NCBI GenBank assembly: GCA_023078685.1
Contig: JALGAS010000001.1
Span: forward strand, 4,836,001 to 4,900,000
DNA from: Neopestalotiopsis rosae
Lineage: Eukaryota; Ascomycota; Sordariomycetes; Amphisphaeriales; Sporocadaceae
Direction: 5' to 3'
DNA: 64,000 bases
Below are positions 23,617 through 34,344 of the stretch, in pieces. The notes below the pieces were generated by a model. That model was not told the origin of the DNA. It worked only from the letters and a program-made list of their open reading frames with translations, and did no database searches. The translations under genes and the position numbers were made by a program. How positions within the stretch are numbered: position 1 is the first letter of the stretch; each line of letters begins with the position of its first letter.

Positions 23617-24454
23617 TTTGAGCGGTCCGTGCCTATTCGAACTTGCCAGGCGTGAGAAACAAGAAACGACCGAAGAGAAGATGTTTGCGCTGCAAAAATC
23701 GGCAGTCTGTCGACCCATTTTATGTCCTCGCTGTGCCTCGCTGTGCCGCTTGACTACGAGCCGGTTACCGACCCCTGCGGGCCTTTTGATTACAGGCCAG
23801 GCCGGGCGCTACAGGCCAAAGCCACTAGTTAAACCCTCCCTAAACTTGGCGCAACGAAGTCTTCTGGGCGATGCACACATATCACTATACGACTCGCAGC
23901 TGGAATTTAACAACTAGGCGTCGGTCAATCTTTATGCAGTCTGGAATGCGCATGTTCTCATAAGTCCCTGACCGAGCGAAAAGAAAAACAAAAAGAAGAA
24001 AGACCTTTTGCGTGAGAGAGTGTCGCGCTTTTCCAATCAAGCTGTGCCGCATTCGAGCACTTGGATCTTCCTTAGTGGGCGTAGTGGCTAAGTAGATCGT
24101 CATAAGCAGTTAGTGCAACTGCGTAGCTCGCGGCCTGTGAGTCACAAGCTTATTTAAGAATTCGGCTAATTGGTTTTTTCTTACCGGGATATTATGCTTA
24201 TTATAAAGTTAGGGGGTAAGCGATTGAACATAATGTGACTGTCGTCTATTTTTGGATCTAACATTGGGTATTCCATGCCTATCAGACGACATTTGTCTGG
24301 ATGAATCAAAATTTGCCCCGACAACACGGACTGCGGATGAGCTAGAGAGCTGAAATCTACGCCATCTCATTCATGCAGTCCACGACAAGTGTCAATGGGA
24401 ATTCAATTCGTTGTCAATCTCTTGACCAGCGCAGCTTAACGGCCTCCATATGAT
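23617..24454. other. Intergenic
   Basis: Holds the promoter of the ECM33-like gene on the minus strand, and the 3' side of the Zn2Cys6 regulator. A short tandem duplication CTCGCTGTGC x2 lies at about 23730-23750. An open frame on the plus strand (23567-23917) overlaps the leader and has no family signature. Confidence 0.5.
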
Positions 24455-26940
24455 TCAGCATGGAAAGCCACAATCTATGCTATCCATGAGCGAGATTGTT
24501 GATGCGCCGTTGTCAAGCCCACGATAATCTACGCCATAATCCCCCAAGAGCTCACTTTCAATGAACGAGAAGTTGTCGAGCGTCTGTTCAGAAACACCCT
24601 CGATGCCTGTCTGCCCAAATATCTGTTCAGAGGAGACAGATTGGGTTGTGGTGGAATTTGAGTTCTCCTGGTGGTAGTGGTGGCTCTCGTTTGCCGCTTG
24701 CGTGAACCTTTTAGCATCTTTGATATGATTCACCAATTCCTCGAGCGAACCGATGGTGTGTGTGCTTGTATGCCGTTCGCCAGCATGCAACAGATAGGAC
24801 AGAAGCTGAGAGCTCTTCTGGGGTTGCTCGGAGATCCGTCCAGCTTTTGCCAAATATTCAATGGCTTGTTTGACAAGGACACGTTGTCTGACAAGATCCT
24901 CTACGTTATCTGGAGCCAGGAAAAGTAAGCTGAGGGCCATGTATATACCAGCTGATGTAACAGCTGCTGTGATGGGCCTGTAAAATCGATTAGTTTCCAA
25001 GCAAGAGAAACAAGACTGGTGCATGGGATGAGATCAAATACTTACCAAAGCTTCCGGAAAATACACGGGACGTTGGGATCTACCACACGTTGTATAACGT
25101 TGGTCGCAGCGCTAGTTCCTCTCTGGTGGAGGTCTCTTACAGCCTCAGTTGTGTTGCCCTCTGTAATATACCTGATGGCGGCCCTTGCTGCATAGAGACG
25201 GATGTAATCGATCCCAATAGAGATACAAAATCTCTGCCAGCCAATGCGGCGCTCGTGTGAATCTTTGTATTGGTATGATTCCTTAATGCCAGGATGTTGC
25301 CTCTTGAAGTATTCCGGGAGTTGGCTGTGGAAATCATCGAAGGCGTCCATGGCCTTTGTGATATGTTGAATGGATACATCTTTTCTCATTTTGAAGAAGT
25401 GAAAGGAAAGGTACGCCAGCTTCGTTGTGACAATATGATGCATGAGGGGAGACCACGAAGTCAAATCTGGATCACTTGGTGATAAATTCCCATCTACATC
25501 GTGGGGGACGCCGCCAGCGGTGAAGGTCTCCCCATCGGCCTCCATAACGGAGCTGAATGTGTGGGGAAGTATAGAGGCAGGACGAGTGCTCAAGTTGCAC
25601 AACCTGTGCATATGCCGGCAAAGTCAGGTCATGGGCCAAATTGTTATGCACTAGATGAATAAGCTTACATACCAGTCGCAAATGACCAGGGTCCACCATA
25701 ATCGTCGCCCGAGCTGTCTCAATTTCAAAGTAGACCATTGCACCCTTTCCTGCGTTGTTTCGTGATGGGAGCTCTCGCAACCCAGTTGGTGCATTCCTAA
25801 CTGTGTGGCACCCTGGACGGCTAAGCCCATCATGAGCCATCCGCGCTCCAGCTCTCCAAAGTGCACATGGCATAGTGTTAAAATGGCTATGCTCTGAACC
25901 GTATGCATGGTGGCCTTGAACTCGAAATCTGCTTGTTTAAGTTCATGCATGGCGCGATAATACCATTTCCGTGCATATCTCACATTGATAGGGATGTCGA
26001 TGTCGTCTCCTGCTGGTACCTCTCCCATAATTTCTGCCGCGACAGCCTCATCCATGTAATATGCACCAGTCTGCAAGACCTAGGTCAGTTCAAATCCAAG
26101 CCTGATTTTGATGCCCTGGCTTTGGCTGTCTTCAGGTCGTCCCGGTCATGTTGACTTACTGCTAGGAGACTGTAGTAGACTGACATCCAGGAGTGATGGT
26201 TTAACAGGCTGGTGTCGCCCTTTTGAACGGCATTCCACATGGTCTCATGCTCAGACATGAATTCGCTAGCACTGACAGCACAATGAATCCAGCCCAGCTC
26301 AGATATTGCAAACTGAATTATATAGTAGCTCTGGAAGCGAGTCGGCCAAATCGAGATGTGGTCATGGCTGGAGTCAACGCGGGCCCTTGCTACAGGACTG
26401 TCATATTGGATACTGTCAAGAGTCGATTCAAGAGCCTCATGCGTACCGGTCGTAGCTTCGTGAATTGTCGCGCCATGAGCGGACTGATTGTTGTCTTGGA
26501 GTAGCGAGTTTTGTGCCGAAGGTAATAATGTTGAGAATGACGACAGGGGCGCCGAGGGATTTGGATCGAGTCCATGTCTTGTCGTGGCGAGAACGGCGTT
26601 GAGCTGGACTATCGACTCTCGCAATGATGATATCTCGCTCAGTAGACCGTCGACTACAGTTGACGGAGCTTGTTCGTCTCGTGCCCTATTTCAAAGTCCA
26701 TTCATGCGCATGTCAGTTCTTGGTCAAACACTTTCGTGTTCAAAGGACCAGGCATCGAGGCCAGTACACATACACTGCCAATTTCCCCCGCCACATGACC
26801 ACCTCCCGTGAGCATTCATGAGAGGTCTTCGATTCGATACATTGCGTGCAGGGTATAGTTTGGCTGCATTTGACCCTACGACGGCGACAATTTGTGCAAC
26901 TACGGGGCAGTCTCTGCGTCCTTCGGTACTCGGGAGGCAT
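24455..26940 (-). CDS. Zn2Cys6 transcription factor with fungal-specific regulatory domain
   Basis: Five exons on the minus strand: 26774-26940, 26160-26685, 25673-26079, 25046-25603 and 24455-24977, giving 726 residues. The binuclear zinc cluster is complete at Cys15, 18, 25, 31, 34 and 43 (C-x2-C-x6-C-x5-C-x2-C-x8-C), with the basic RRRRVK between the first two pairs. A short linker with a coiled-coil-like helix follows (SEISSLRESIVQLNAVL). The middle homology (fungal-specific transcription factor) domain is seen in GAYYMDEA, RYARKWYYRAM, LGMHQLG and GRRLWWTLVICDW. All splice borders are GT-AG and keep the frame. It lies between two divergent promoters carrying identical motifs and is the best candidate for their regulator. 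Nuclear. Confidence 0.92.
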
Positions 26941-27489
26941 CGCTATCGTGATGTTGTCAAAGACTGGATGGATATATGGATGACGATGGTAATAATGGTA
27001 AAATAAATGATGATGTTAAGAATACTGAAATGATTTGTGAGGCGTGCTGAAGGGAGCCGCAGGTAAAAGTACCCCCGACTACATCAAAACTACCTAGGTA
27101 TTTGGTGGAAACCCACCCAGCTGACTTTGGCATTGATCATCGTAGTTTCGTCTGGTGGACTGGCCTGGGGCTAGTTGCGGGGAAAGCTAGGGTACGGGGA
27201 AGGCTAGCCAACAGGGCGGCAACGGGGGGTCCGGGTTGCAGGCACCCAAGTGTGCAGCAACAACGAGGACAACACCCAGCCATTAAGATGTGTAGAGTCG
27301 GTCCAATTTTCATTGGCATGCCATGTACAGCTTATTTTTAACAGATTTAAATCAACTCACAGTGAAAAAGTCAATTGGGATTCGTCTGAAGCACATGAGG
27401 AAAGCATCACCTCGTTCATGTGGTTGACTGTTTGTCTCTAGTCCCTAGCTTCTAGAGACTGATATTGAACAACCCATCCTCAACCGTAC
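26941..27489. other. Intergenic, promoter of the Zn2Cys6 gene
   Basis: No gene or clear motif is seen. The CTCGCGCGAG element found in the two neighbouring divergent promoters is absent here, so simple autoregulation through that site is not suggested. Confidence 0.5.
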
Positions 27490-29344
27490 CTATATTGTTG
27501 GTATTATCAAAAATGAATCGTACTGGCCCCCGGTATGGATTTTATGGAATCCAACGTTCTCATCTTCTGGTTCCACTCTTTTGACCAGCTCGACCTCGGG
27601 CAGCGTCAAATCATGCCCCGCAACGCGCAGCATTATACCTTCGCCCTGCTCAAAGACCATGCCGATTGGCCAGAGGGTGATCTCCATTGGCACGATAGTA
27701 CCTGGCTTGACGTACTCAGTCCTGTCGTGATCGTAAAATATCTCCATGTCGGTAGAGCGGTCTGTGTTTCGAGAAACTAAATGAGACGCGCGTAGCACAC
27801 CTTGTGGGCCTAGGTACTTGGCCACATTTACGTCTGGAACCTCTTAAACGGCTGCAGATACCGGATAGTTGAGATGTTCCAACAACTCGCCGGTCGATGA
27901 TACTTTGCGTATCTGCACATACACATCCATGTCATTGTGCTCGTCACAAGACATCCAGATTCGCACTTTGGAGTAACCGGCAACTTCGGTGCGTTTATCG
28001 AAGTGCATTATAAAGTTCTAGAATCTGCCATTAGACACATGATTTAAGGAGAATGATGGGTTCAGTTCCGCGACTTACAGATGATGCCTCGAGACTATGT
28101 GCATTGTGGGATGTCGTCGATACAGACATGGGCAGCTTTGGGACCAAGGTTGCACATCCTGCATCCAAGAAATAGGTTTGAAACACCTGCCTCCCGAGAG
28201 GGTATTCTTGTTCTGGCCGTTCGCAGACTATTTTTGCAGGACTCTTTTCAAATCCGAGAAGAGAGAGGCGAACTCGTGGGGTGTCCCTTTCCCAACCATT
28301 GTCAATTCCTTTGCAAAAATGATCGACATAACGCTGCAGATCGTCATTCACATCGGGTCTGTACAGGTCGTACCATTCCTGAAAAGGGTGAACTCTTAGC
28401 CACTTGTTCGTTGTTTTCGCCGTTCGAAAAGTCTGGAATGAGCCTCTAGAGTGCAACATTGACGAATATGACGCAAGGAGGTATATTGGAACATCAATGT
28501 TCTCCGTTGCAATGGTCTTGCTCGCCCAATCATCATCATATAGAGGTCGATGATAGATATGATGAAATATCTTCTCTCCGTATCCATTACCAGCCCAACC
28601 ATCGACAAGTAGATTGTGGAATTTGAAGTTATAAGGTGCGCCTCCCCGTGCTACAAGATCACGATATGGATCCGTGAGGGCTTCCGAAGGAGCAAGCGCT
28701 TTGAGGGCAGGATGCTTCAAGCGTGAGGCAAAATTGATTTGTGCTATCGCGAGCCAAGAGTTGCCCGCCATGCACACCGAGCCATTGCACCACGGCTGCT
28801 TGGAGCACCAGTCGATCAGGTCGTAAATGTCCTCGGCCTCTTGGATTCCCCATGCGCTGATGTTGCCTTCTGACATGCCAGCTCCGCGCGCATCAACGTT
28901 GCAGATGATGTATCCGCGAGCGCACCATTCGGCAGGATCTGGGGCTTCGAACTTTTCGTATCCTGAAGTCGCAACTTGAGGTATACCACAGCGGAATGGC
29001 CCCATGATATCATATTGTTGAGGACCAGTGCCCGTTTTCCCATACGGGCTCCAGGGTATGATCACAGGTAGCTTGTCCTGAGTGATACCATGTGGTCGGA
29101 AGATATCAGCGTAGATACGAATGCCGTCCCTCATGCTGACGGCGACATCTCTGTCAAAAACGACATCGATTGGAAACGGTCGTCGTCCGGGCTCCCTGAC
29201 ATGGCCTTTGGGGAGAATAGTTGAGCCCGGTTCGAACCCCTTCCAGTTGTACAATGGATGCTCGTCAGGCGGTACAAGCTTCTGCATAAGCAGATCAGGA
29301 AACCTCTCGCTCAACAACTCAGCAGTGGGTTTTTGAGTCGACAT
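27490..29344 (-). pseudogene. S15/CocE-NonD-type hydrolase with a premature stop
   Basis: Two exons, 28079-29344 and 28017 downwards, in the family of the intact plus-strand paralogue at 30158. Starting at ATG 29344, landmarks are VAVSMRDGIRIYADIFRP, IIPWSPYGK, CNVDARGAGMSEG, the nucleophile elbow GNSWLAIAQ, and KWLRVHPFQEWYDLY. After the intron the frame gives DMDVYVQIRKV, then meets TAA at 27844-27846. The same frame continues beyond it to 27490 with good family sequence (LGPQGVLRASH, HKIHTGGQYDSFLIIP). So about 118 residues of the C-terminal beta domain are cut off. No intron of usable size could remove the stop. It is divergent from its paralogue; the promoter carries the paired operator-like elements. 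Confidence 0.75.
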
Positions 29345-30157
29345 GCTGGTGGATTGATGCGTATGAAGAATTGGATGGCATAAACGTTGTGAAATCTGGA
29401 AAATGAAGATAGAACCAGGTCTCAAGAATACTTGTATAAATGATTCCGTCTCAAATGAATAATGTAAGTGAACATTAAGCTTTGATTCGTGTCTTGTGCC
29501 TTCTGGAGCAGCATTCACATAGTCCTATTGACCAGACCATGGATAGAACTGCAGGTAACTGATCGAATGCGTTTTCTTCCCGCTTCTCATTGCCGACTCT
29601 CCCCTACTTGGCATTTCAAAAACTCACCCCCTTCATTCTTCCAACTCTTCATCTCCACTAGCTTTGCATTAGATGGTACTCGGGAACTCATGAGTGCGAC
29701 TATTGAACAGTGGAGGCGTGGCTCGAGTAGACGGCTTCATTGACATGACGGAACACAAGCTCGCGCGAGTTCGCACGAGTTCGCGTCCGGCCTGTAAAGC
29801 GGCAGTGATTTGATGCTCGTTTGCCCGCCGCTCCTGCGCCATGTCTACAATAGCAAAAAATAGTGTGGGGAAATGGGGAAATAACGAATACTTCCCCGCA
29901 CAACGACCGTCTACTGCCCCACGCCTCTATCATGGTGCAATTCTTATACAAGCATTTCCACGAAAAATATAGCTCGGGAACGATACGTTGAGCGTTTACT
30001 AGTGGAATGTGTGAAAGCTTCAATCGGTGCTTTGATCGTTTCGGCATATATACTATCCATTGGAGCAGTCGGACCATTTCTATCATTGCAACCATCAACC
30101 TAGAGTTCAGGACCTCCTGCTATAGAGATCTAGACAGGAAGTGCCAAAGTTTGCACC
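29345..30157. other. Bidirectional promoter between two hydrolase paralogues
   Basis: Non-coding region of 813 bp between divergent starts. It contains the operator-like pair at 29760-29781, and no other supported feature. Confidence 0.6.
29760..29781. promoter_or_regulatory. Paired operator-like elements, copy 2
   Basis: CTCGCGCGAGTT (29760-29771) and GAGTTCGCACGAGTT (29767-29781) overlap here. Both occur exactly in the 20807-20840 promoter, where they are separated and the 15-mer is inverted. A further TTCGCG follows. The palindromic core points to a dimeric regulator; binding is inferred. Confidence 0.65.
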
Positions 30158-31924
30158 ATGCCACTTTCAATTCAAATAGCCTCCCGCCCTCTAGACCCAC
30201 CAGTCATTGGGGTCAACAACTACAAGGGACTTCAAAGCAAGTCCGAAGTCCTGCCGAAAGGCTGGAACGGTTTCAACGCCAGGCCGTTGCCTTGCGACAT
30301 CCTCGTTGAGCATGATGTACCAGTGGTTGTTCGAGATGGTTGCACCCTCTACTCCGATGTATATCGGCCGCCGGGGAGTGGTCCCACCGACAAAGTTCCT
30401 GCCATTGTCTGTTACAGCCCCTTTGGCAAGAAGCTCAATGGCCTCACTTTCCTCCCCATGATGACCCCATACAATGTTGGCGTCCCCCTGGACTGTCTCA
30501 GCGGATTGGAAAAGTTCGAGGCACCAGATCCAGCAGTCTTGGTTCCCCACGGCTATGCTGTCATCAATGTTGATGGGCGTGGTGTTGGAGACTCGGACGG
30601 CTCGTGCCCGACGCTGGGCCTCCAAGAGGGTGAAGACGCCTATGACTTGATTGAGGCATTCGCGCAAAAGGAGTGGTGCAATGGGAAGGTTGGCATGGCC
30701 GGCAACTCGCATCTAGCTATCGCCCAGTGGCACACTGCGCAGCTGAACCCTCCCTCCTTGGCGGCCATTGCGCCCTGGGAAGGATGTGGTGATCTGTTTC
30801 GCGAGCAATTTGTCAGAGGCGGTATCTTTACTGGGGCATTCCAACGGCTCATCACGAAAAAGATGATCCAGGGCCGGAATGGCGTCGAAGATTTGGACGA
30901 AATGTACCGGCGATGCCCCACATCTAATATTTTCTGGGAGGACAAGCGGCCAGACATGACCAAGATAACCATCCCCACATACATCTCGGGTACTTGGGCG
31001 CATCCAGTCCACGCCATGGGTTCCGTTCGAGGTTGGCTGGAAGTCAACAGTCCGAACAAGTGGCTGCGATTCAGTGGCCGCCAGGAGTGGAACGAAATAT
31101 GGTCAGATCAAGAAGCATTGGACGAGTTGATATGCTTTTTCGACCACTTCCTCAAAGGCCTCGACAATGGTTGGGAGAAGACTCCCAGAGTACGACTGGC
31201 AGCTCTTCAATTCGGAAACGTCGACCCAATTACAAATATCGTGGAAGAGGATTTTCCCGTTCCTCGAACACGATATCGGGAGCTCTACCTCGGCCCCAAC
31301 GCCAGCCTTTCTCTCGACAAAACAATCAGCCCACAATATACTACGCACGACTCTGAAGCAGCTGGCACGTACTCCGCTTTCAATTATACGTTCGATCGAG
31401 ACACTCGTTTGATGGGTCTTCCCAAAACCATCCTCTATGTTTCGAGTGAACAAGCGGATGACATGGACATATACGTTTTGTTACGCAAATTGGATGCAAA
31501 TGGGGTGCCTATGCTGAATCTCACTATACCATGGAACTCGATTGAACCCAACTCAGTCGATGAGATACCCAAAAGCAAGCATTCCGATCTTCTACTGTAT
31601 ATGGGATCAAAGGGCATCCTGAGAGCTTCTCACCGAGAGATCGATGAGTCAAGATCGATTCACCCAAACTATCCATTCCATCCACACAAAACCTTGCAGA
31701 AGATACCGCCAGGTGAGATTGTGAAACTTGAGATTGGAATGTGGCCGATGGGTATTGATTACTGGGCTGGTGAGTCTATTCAGCTACAGATCTCAGGGAT
31801 CGACCCGTCTATGCATCCACACGAGGGTTTGGAAGGCACGGCGCCACGAGGGTGCAACAAAGGACTTCACAAAGTTCATTTTGGTGGGGATCACAACAGC
31901 CGTGTCATATTACCATTTGTATGA
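30158..31924 (+). CDS. S15/CocE-NonD-type alpha/beta hydrolase (intact)
   Basis: Single exon of 588 residues, the full length of the X-Pro dipeptidyl-peptidase S15/CocE family. The N-terminal catalytic domain shows VPVVVRDGCTLYSDVYRP, IVCYSPFGK, NVDGRGVGDSDG and the nucleophile elbow AGNSHLAIAQ. The C-terminal jelly-roll domain ends with LLYMGSKGILRASHRE, IGMWPMGIDYWAGE and HKVHFGGDHNSRVILP. Such enzymes hydrolyse esters or amides; fungal homologues near metabolic genes are uncharacterised. No signal peptide, so probably intracellular. It is paralogous to the broken gene at 27490-29344, but that gene has an intron and this one does not. Expected to be controlled by the paired elements in the shared promoter. 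Confidence 0.9.
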   Translation: MPLSIQIASRPLDPPVIGVNNYKGLQSKSEVLPKGWNGFNARPLPCDILVEHDVPVVVRDGCTLYSDVYRPPGSGPTDKVPAIVCYSPFGKKLNGLTFLPMMTPYNVGVPLDCLSGLEKFEAPDPAVLVPHGYAVINVDGRGVGDSDGSCPTLGLQEGEDAYDLIEAFAQKEWCNGKVGMAGNSHLAIAQWHTAQLNPPSLAAIAPWEGCGDLFREQFVRGGIFTGAFQRLITKKMIQGRNGVEDLDEMYRRCPTSNIFWEDKRPDMTKITIPTYISGTWAHPVHAMGSVRGWLEVNSPNKWLRFSGRQEWNEIWSDQEALDELICFFDHFLKGLDNGWEKTPRVRLAALQFGNVDPITNIVEEDFPVPRTRYRELYLGPNASLSLDKTISPQYTTHDSEAAGTYSAFNYTFDRDTRLMGLPKTILYVSSEQADDMDIYVLLRKLDANGVPMLNLTIPWNSIEPNSVDEIPKSKHSDLLLYMGSKGILRASHREIDESRSIHPNYPFHPHKTLQKIPPGEIVKLEIGMWPMGIDYWAGESIQLQISGIDPSMHPHEGLEGTAPRGCNKGLHKVHFGGDHNSRVILPFV

Positions 31925-31976
31925 GAGCCTAACCCCTATGGTCTGTTACTATTTGCATGATAGCTACATCGATAGA

Positions 31977-32852
31977 CTATTCCAAGAAGCTCTTGAACCA
32001 ATTTACTGCTTGTTTAGCAGCCAAATCTGCGGCTTCGTTTTCCTCAGCTTTGCTACGGTCTGCACGCACAGCAAATCCATGGCCGCATTTGTCGTACATC
32101 TTGACTTCCAGGCGAGAAGGCTGTTCATCAATTGGATAGGACTTTCGTAACCCAGCTTCGAGCTCATTCACGTTCTCTTTTGACAATATCATGTCTGAAT
32201 CCCCTATTGCTATAGAGAATGGCACAGCTAGACGAGACAACAGCTCAGTCATGGCTGCCGGTTTGAGACCAGATGGATGGGCCACAAATTGCGCATTGAC
32301 AAGAGGCTCTTGAGTATGATTCCCGTTTTCTTCGAGGGACGCAGACTCTGCACTAAGTTGAATTGTGTGCATTGCGCCCCAACAAAAACCCGCGACGCCC
32401 AATTTCTTGCCTGCATTCAAACCCGCTCGCACCGCTCGTGTGTAATCCAGGATTTGAGGATACACATTTCTTGTCCGCCGCGCGAATGGAATGAAAACAC
32501 TCATCATGCGCACGATAGTTCCGATACGCTTGAGGTGACCCCAGACGTTCCACCAAGCAACGGGTCTCCGCACTGAATTCATGAGGTCCAGGGAGTACAG
32601 GGGCACCCCGCCGGCCGGTATGACGTCGGGGACGAGGACGCGAAAGCCCGTCGATGCGGCGTAGACATCGGCCAGCAGTTGGCTGTTTGCGAGATTGAAC
32701 CCAAAGGCATCCGTGATCATGACGATGGTGGTGTCACCTGGTCGCGACGACCCGCCGCTGGCGACATAGGTGCGCACACCGTGCAGCATCGTGAATGTGC
32801 CTGCGGGCTGAGCCTGCCATGCCGAGCCGGCGAAGCACTCTGGGCAAGACAT
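31977..32852 (-). CDS. Dienelactone hydrolase family protein
   Basis: Single exon, 291 residues. The catalytic Cys157 sits in the family elbow GFCWGA. The acid Asp (IGDSDMIL) and the His (CGHGFAVR) follow in the right order to complete a Cys-Asp-His triad. The N-terminus begins MSCPECF-GS, the usual start for fungal members. These alpha/beta hydrolases open lactones or cleave small esters. The gene converges tail to tail with the intact S15-type hydrolase, only 52 bp away, so the two share a terminator region. Cytosolic, no signal peptide. Confidence 0.9.
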   Translation of the reverse strand: MSCPECFAGSAWQAQPAGTFTMLHGVRTYVASGGSSRPGDTTIVMITDAFGFNLANSQLLADVYAASTGFRVLVPDVIPAGGVPLYSLDLMNSVRRPVAWWNVWGHLKRIGTIVRMMSVFIPFARRTRNVYPQILDYTRAVRAGLNAGKKLGVAGFCWGAMHTIQLSAESASLEENGNHTQEPLVNAQFVAHPSGLKPAAMTELLSRLAVPFSIAIGDSDMILSKENVNELEAGLRKSYPIDEQPSRLEVKMYDKCGHGFAVRADRSKAEENEAADLAAKQAVNWFKSFLE

Positions 32853-33423
32853 TTCTTGTGCAGCTCTTCCTCCTCCTCGGGGTAAACAGGAAATACCCCT
32901 TCAACGATGGGGATCGTTTACCAAGATAAAGATTAATATTCGGAACGAAAATGGGCAGGAGATGTTGAGACCAAGAAGCACAATGCCCTAACGACAAATA
33001 TTTCTGCCGATTATGCCTCACTTCAAGAAGGAGGGGTGGCGTGGCCGCTGGCAGTGTTTTGGGCAATATTGTCCAATCAGAGCGCAGACCGAAGCAATTC
33101 AGTCCGAAAGCGAGATACATATGCCAAGGGCCCACGGGGCTTAGGTGCCTTGGCACGTAACATTGGGCCAGAAATCTAATTTACGAGCTTCACTTAAATC
33201 CTCGAGTGATTGATTTCGGGGTTGAAACGCTGATTTCTTTCAGTTAAGCTTGTAATACATGTAAAGCTTGAACCAGACGTCCAATCAATCAAATATTTGT
33301 AAGACCTTTCATGCTTCCTAGAACATTTCTTCTCAAGGGAATCACCCTATCTTTTTCGTTTATGGCCGATTGTCATTGGAAAAAGTTTCAAGAGCCGAGA
33401 ATGGAAGCAAAAAATGAGCTTCA
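32853..33423. other. Intergenic
   Basis: Promoter of the dienelactone hydrolase gene and 3' side of the next minus-strand gene. No motif or gene is supported. Confidence 0.5.
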
Positions 33424-34344
33424 TTACCCGAAAAAGTCTTGGCCGGTTCTCTTCTCATACAAGATATTCTCTGTCGTTGATGCAAACCCAAGACGTTTCT
33501 TCAAGACATCAACGAACTTCACAAACTCTGGATCATTTTCATTCTCGAGTTGAGCGATATCCTGAAAAAGTTTTAGTTGTAATTCCAAGCCAATCCATAT
33601 AAGTTGCCTTACAAATTCGTTAGGTTTGTTGTCATGCACAGATGTTTCCAAAGACTTTACCGCGTTCTGCCTTTCATCTTGCGCATCGCTAATGATTTCA
33701 CGGTCGTTGAATACCTGCCAGATTTCCGCATGAGATAATGAAAAGTAGGACGAAATAACTCAAGCCATAGCATAGCAACTCACTTCGTTTGGGCCATCAG
33801 CCTTCGGACTACTCTTCATGGGAATGTGATAGCTCGACGTATGGTGTGTTGAATAAGGCTGCTCGAGAAGGACTTTGAACTGAGTATCAATCTCTCGCCA
33901 TAGCTTGGAAATTGATGACTGATGGTCTGCCTCTTCTGCAAGGACACATGTTCCAGGCGGAGATGGTTGTTCGGAGGATGACACATTGAAAGTAATGAGG
34001 TCCCAGTAGATATCTTCAATGTCTTCTCTTGCATTTGCCATGATGCAGGCAAATTGCGCGATGAGCCCCCCAAGTCCGCGCCCAACGAGAATCACAGTGG
34101 CACCACTGTCGTTATCGTTGATCATCTTGACAAGAGCATCAGCGAGGAGCTCCGCCTGACTGCGAAAAGTGTTGACGTCGTCAAAGGTTGCCGATGGAGT
34201 GGCGTAATCAAATGACCAGAGCTGAGCTCGTGCATAACCGTGATATTTGGACAAAGAGTGTGGCCAGAACGTGCCAGACTCTGAAAATGTCCAAGCCGTG
34301 GTCGCATCCTCATTGGAGCCATGAATGAAGACGATACTGAACAT
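33424..34344 (-). CDS. Short alpha/beta-hydrolase-like protein lacking the catalytic Ser
   Basis: Three exons on the minus strand, 33785-34344 (about; donor at 33783), 33613-33714 and 33424-33561, giving about 266 residues. The N-terminal part resembles the lipase-like module at the head of many fungal NACHT/ankyrin proteins. FIHGSNEDATTAWTF gives the oxyanion strand, then TFWPHSLSKY and WSFDYATP follow. The elbow reads VGRGLGGLIAQ, where active relatives have GHSLGG, so the nucleophilic Ser is replaced. The remainder is a helical, charged tail with no NTPase or repeats. It may be a non-catalytic stand-alone fragment or a remnant of a longer gene. Splices are in frame with normal borders. Confidence 0.65.
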
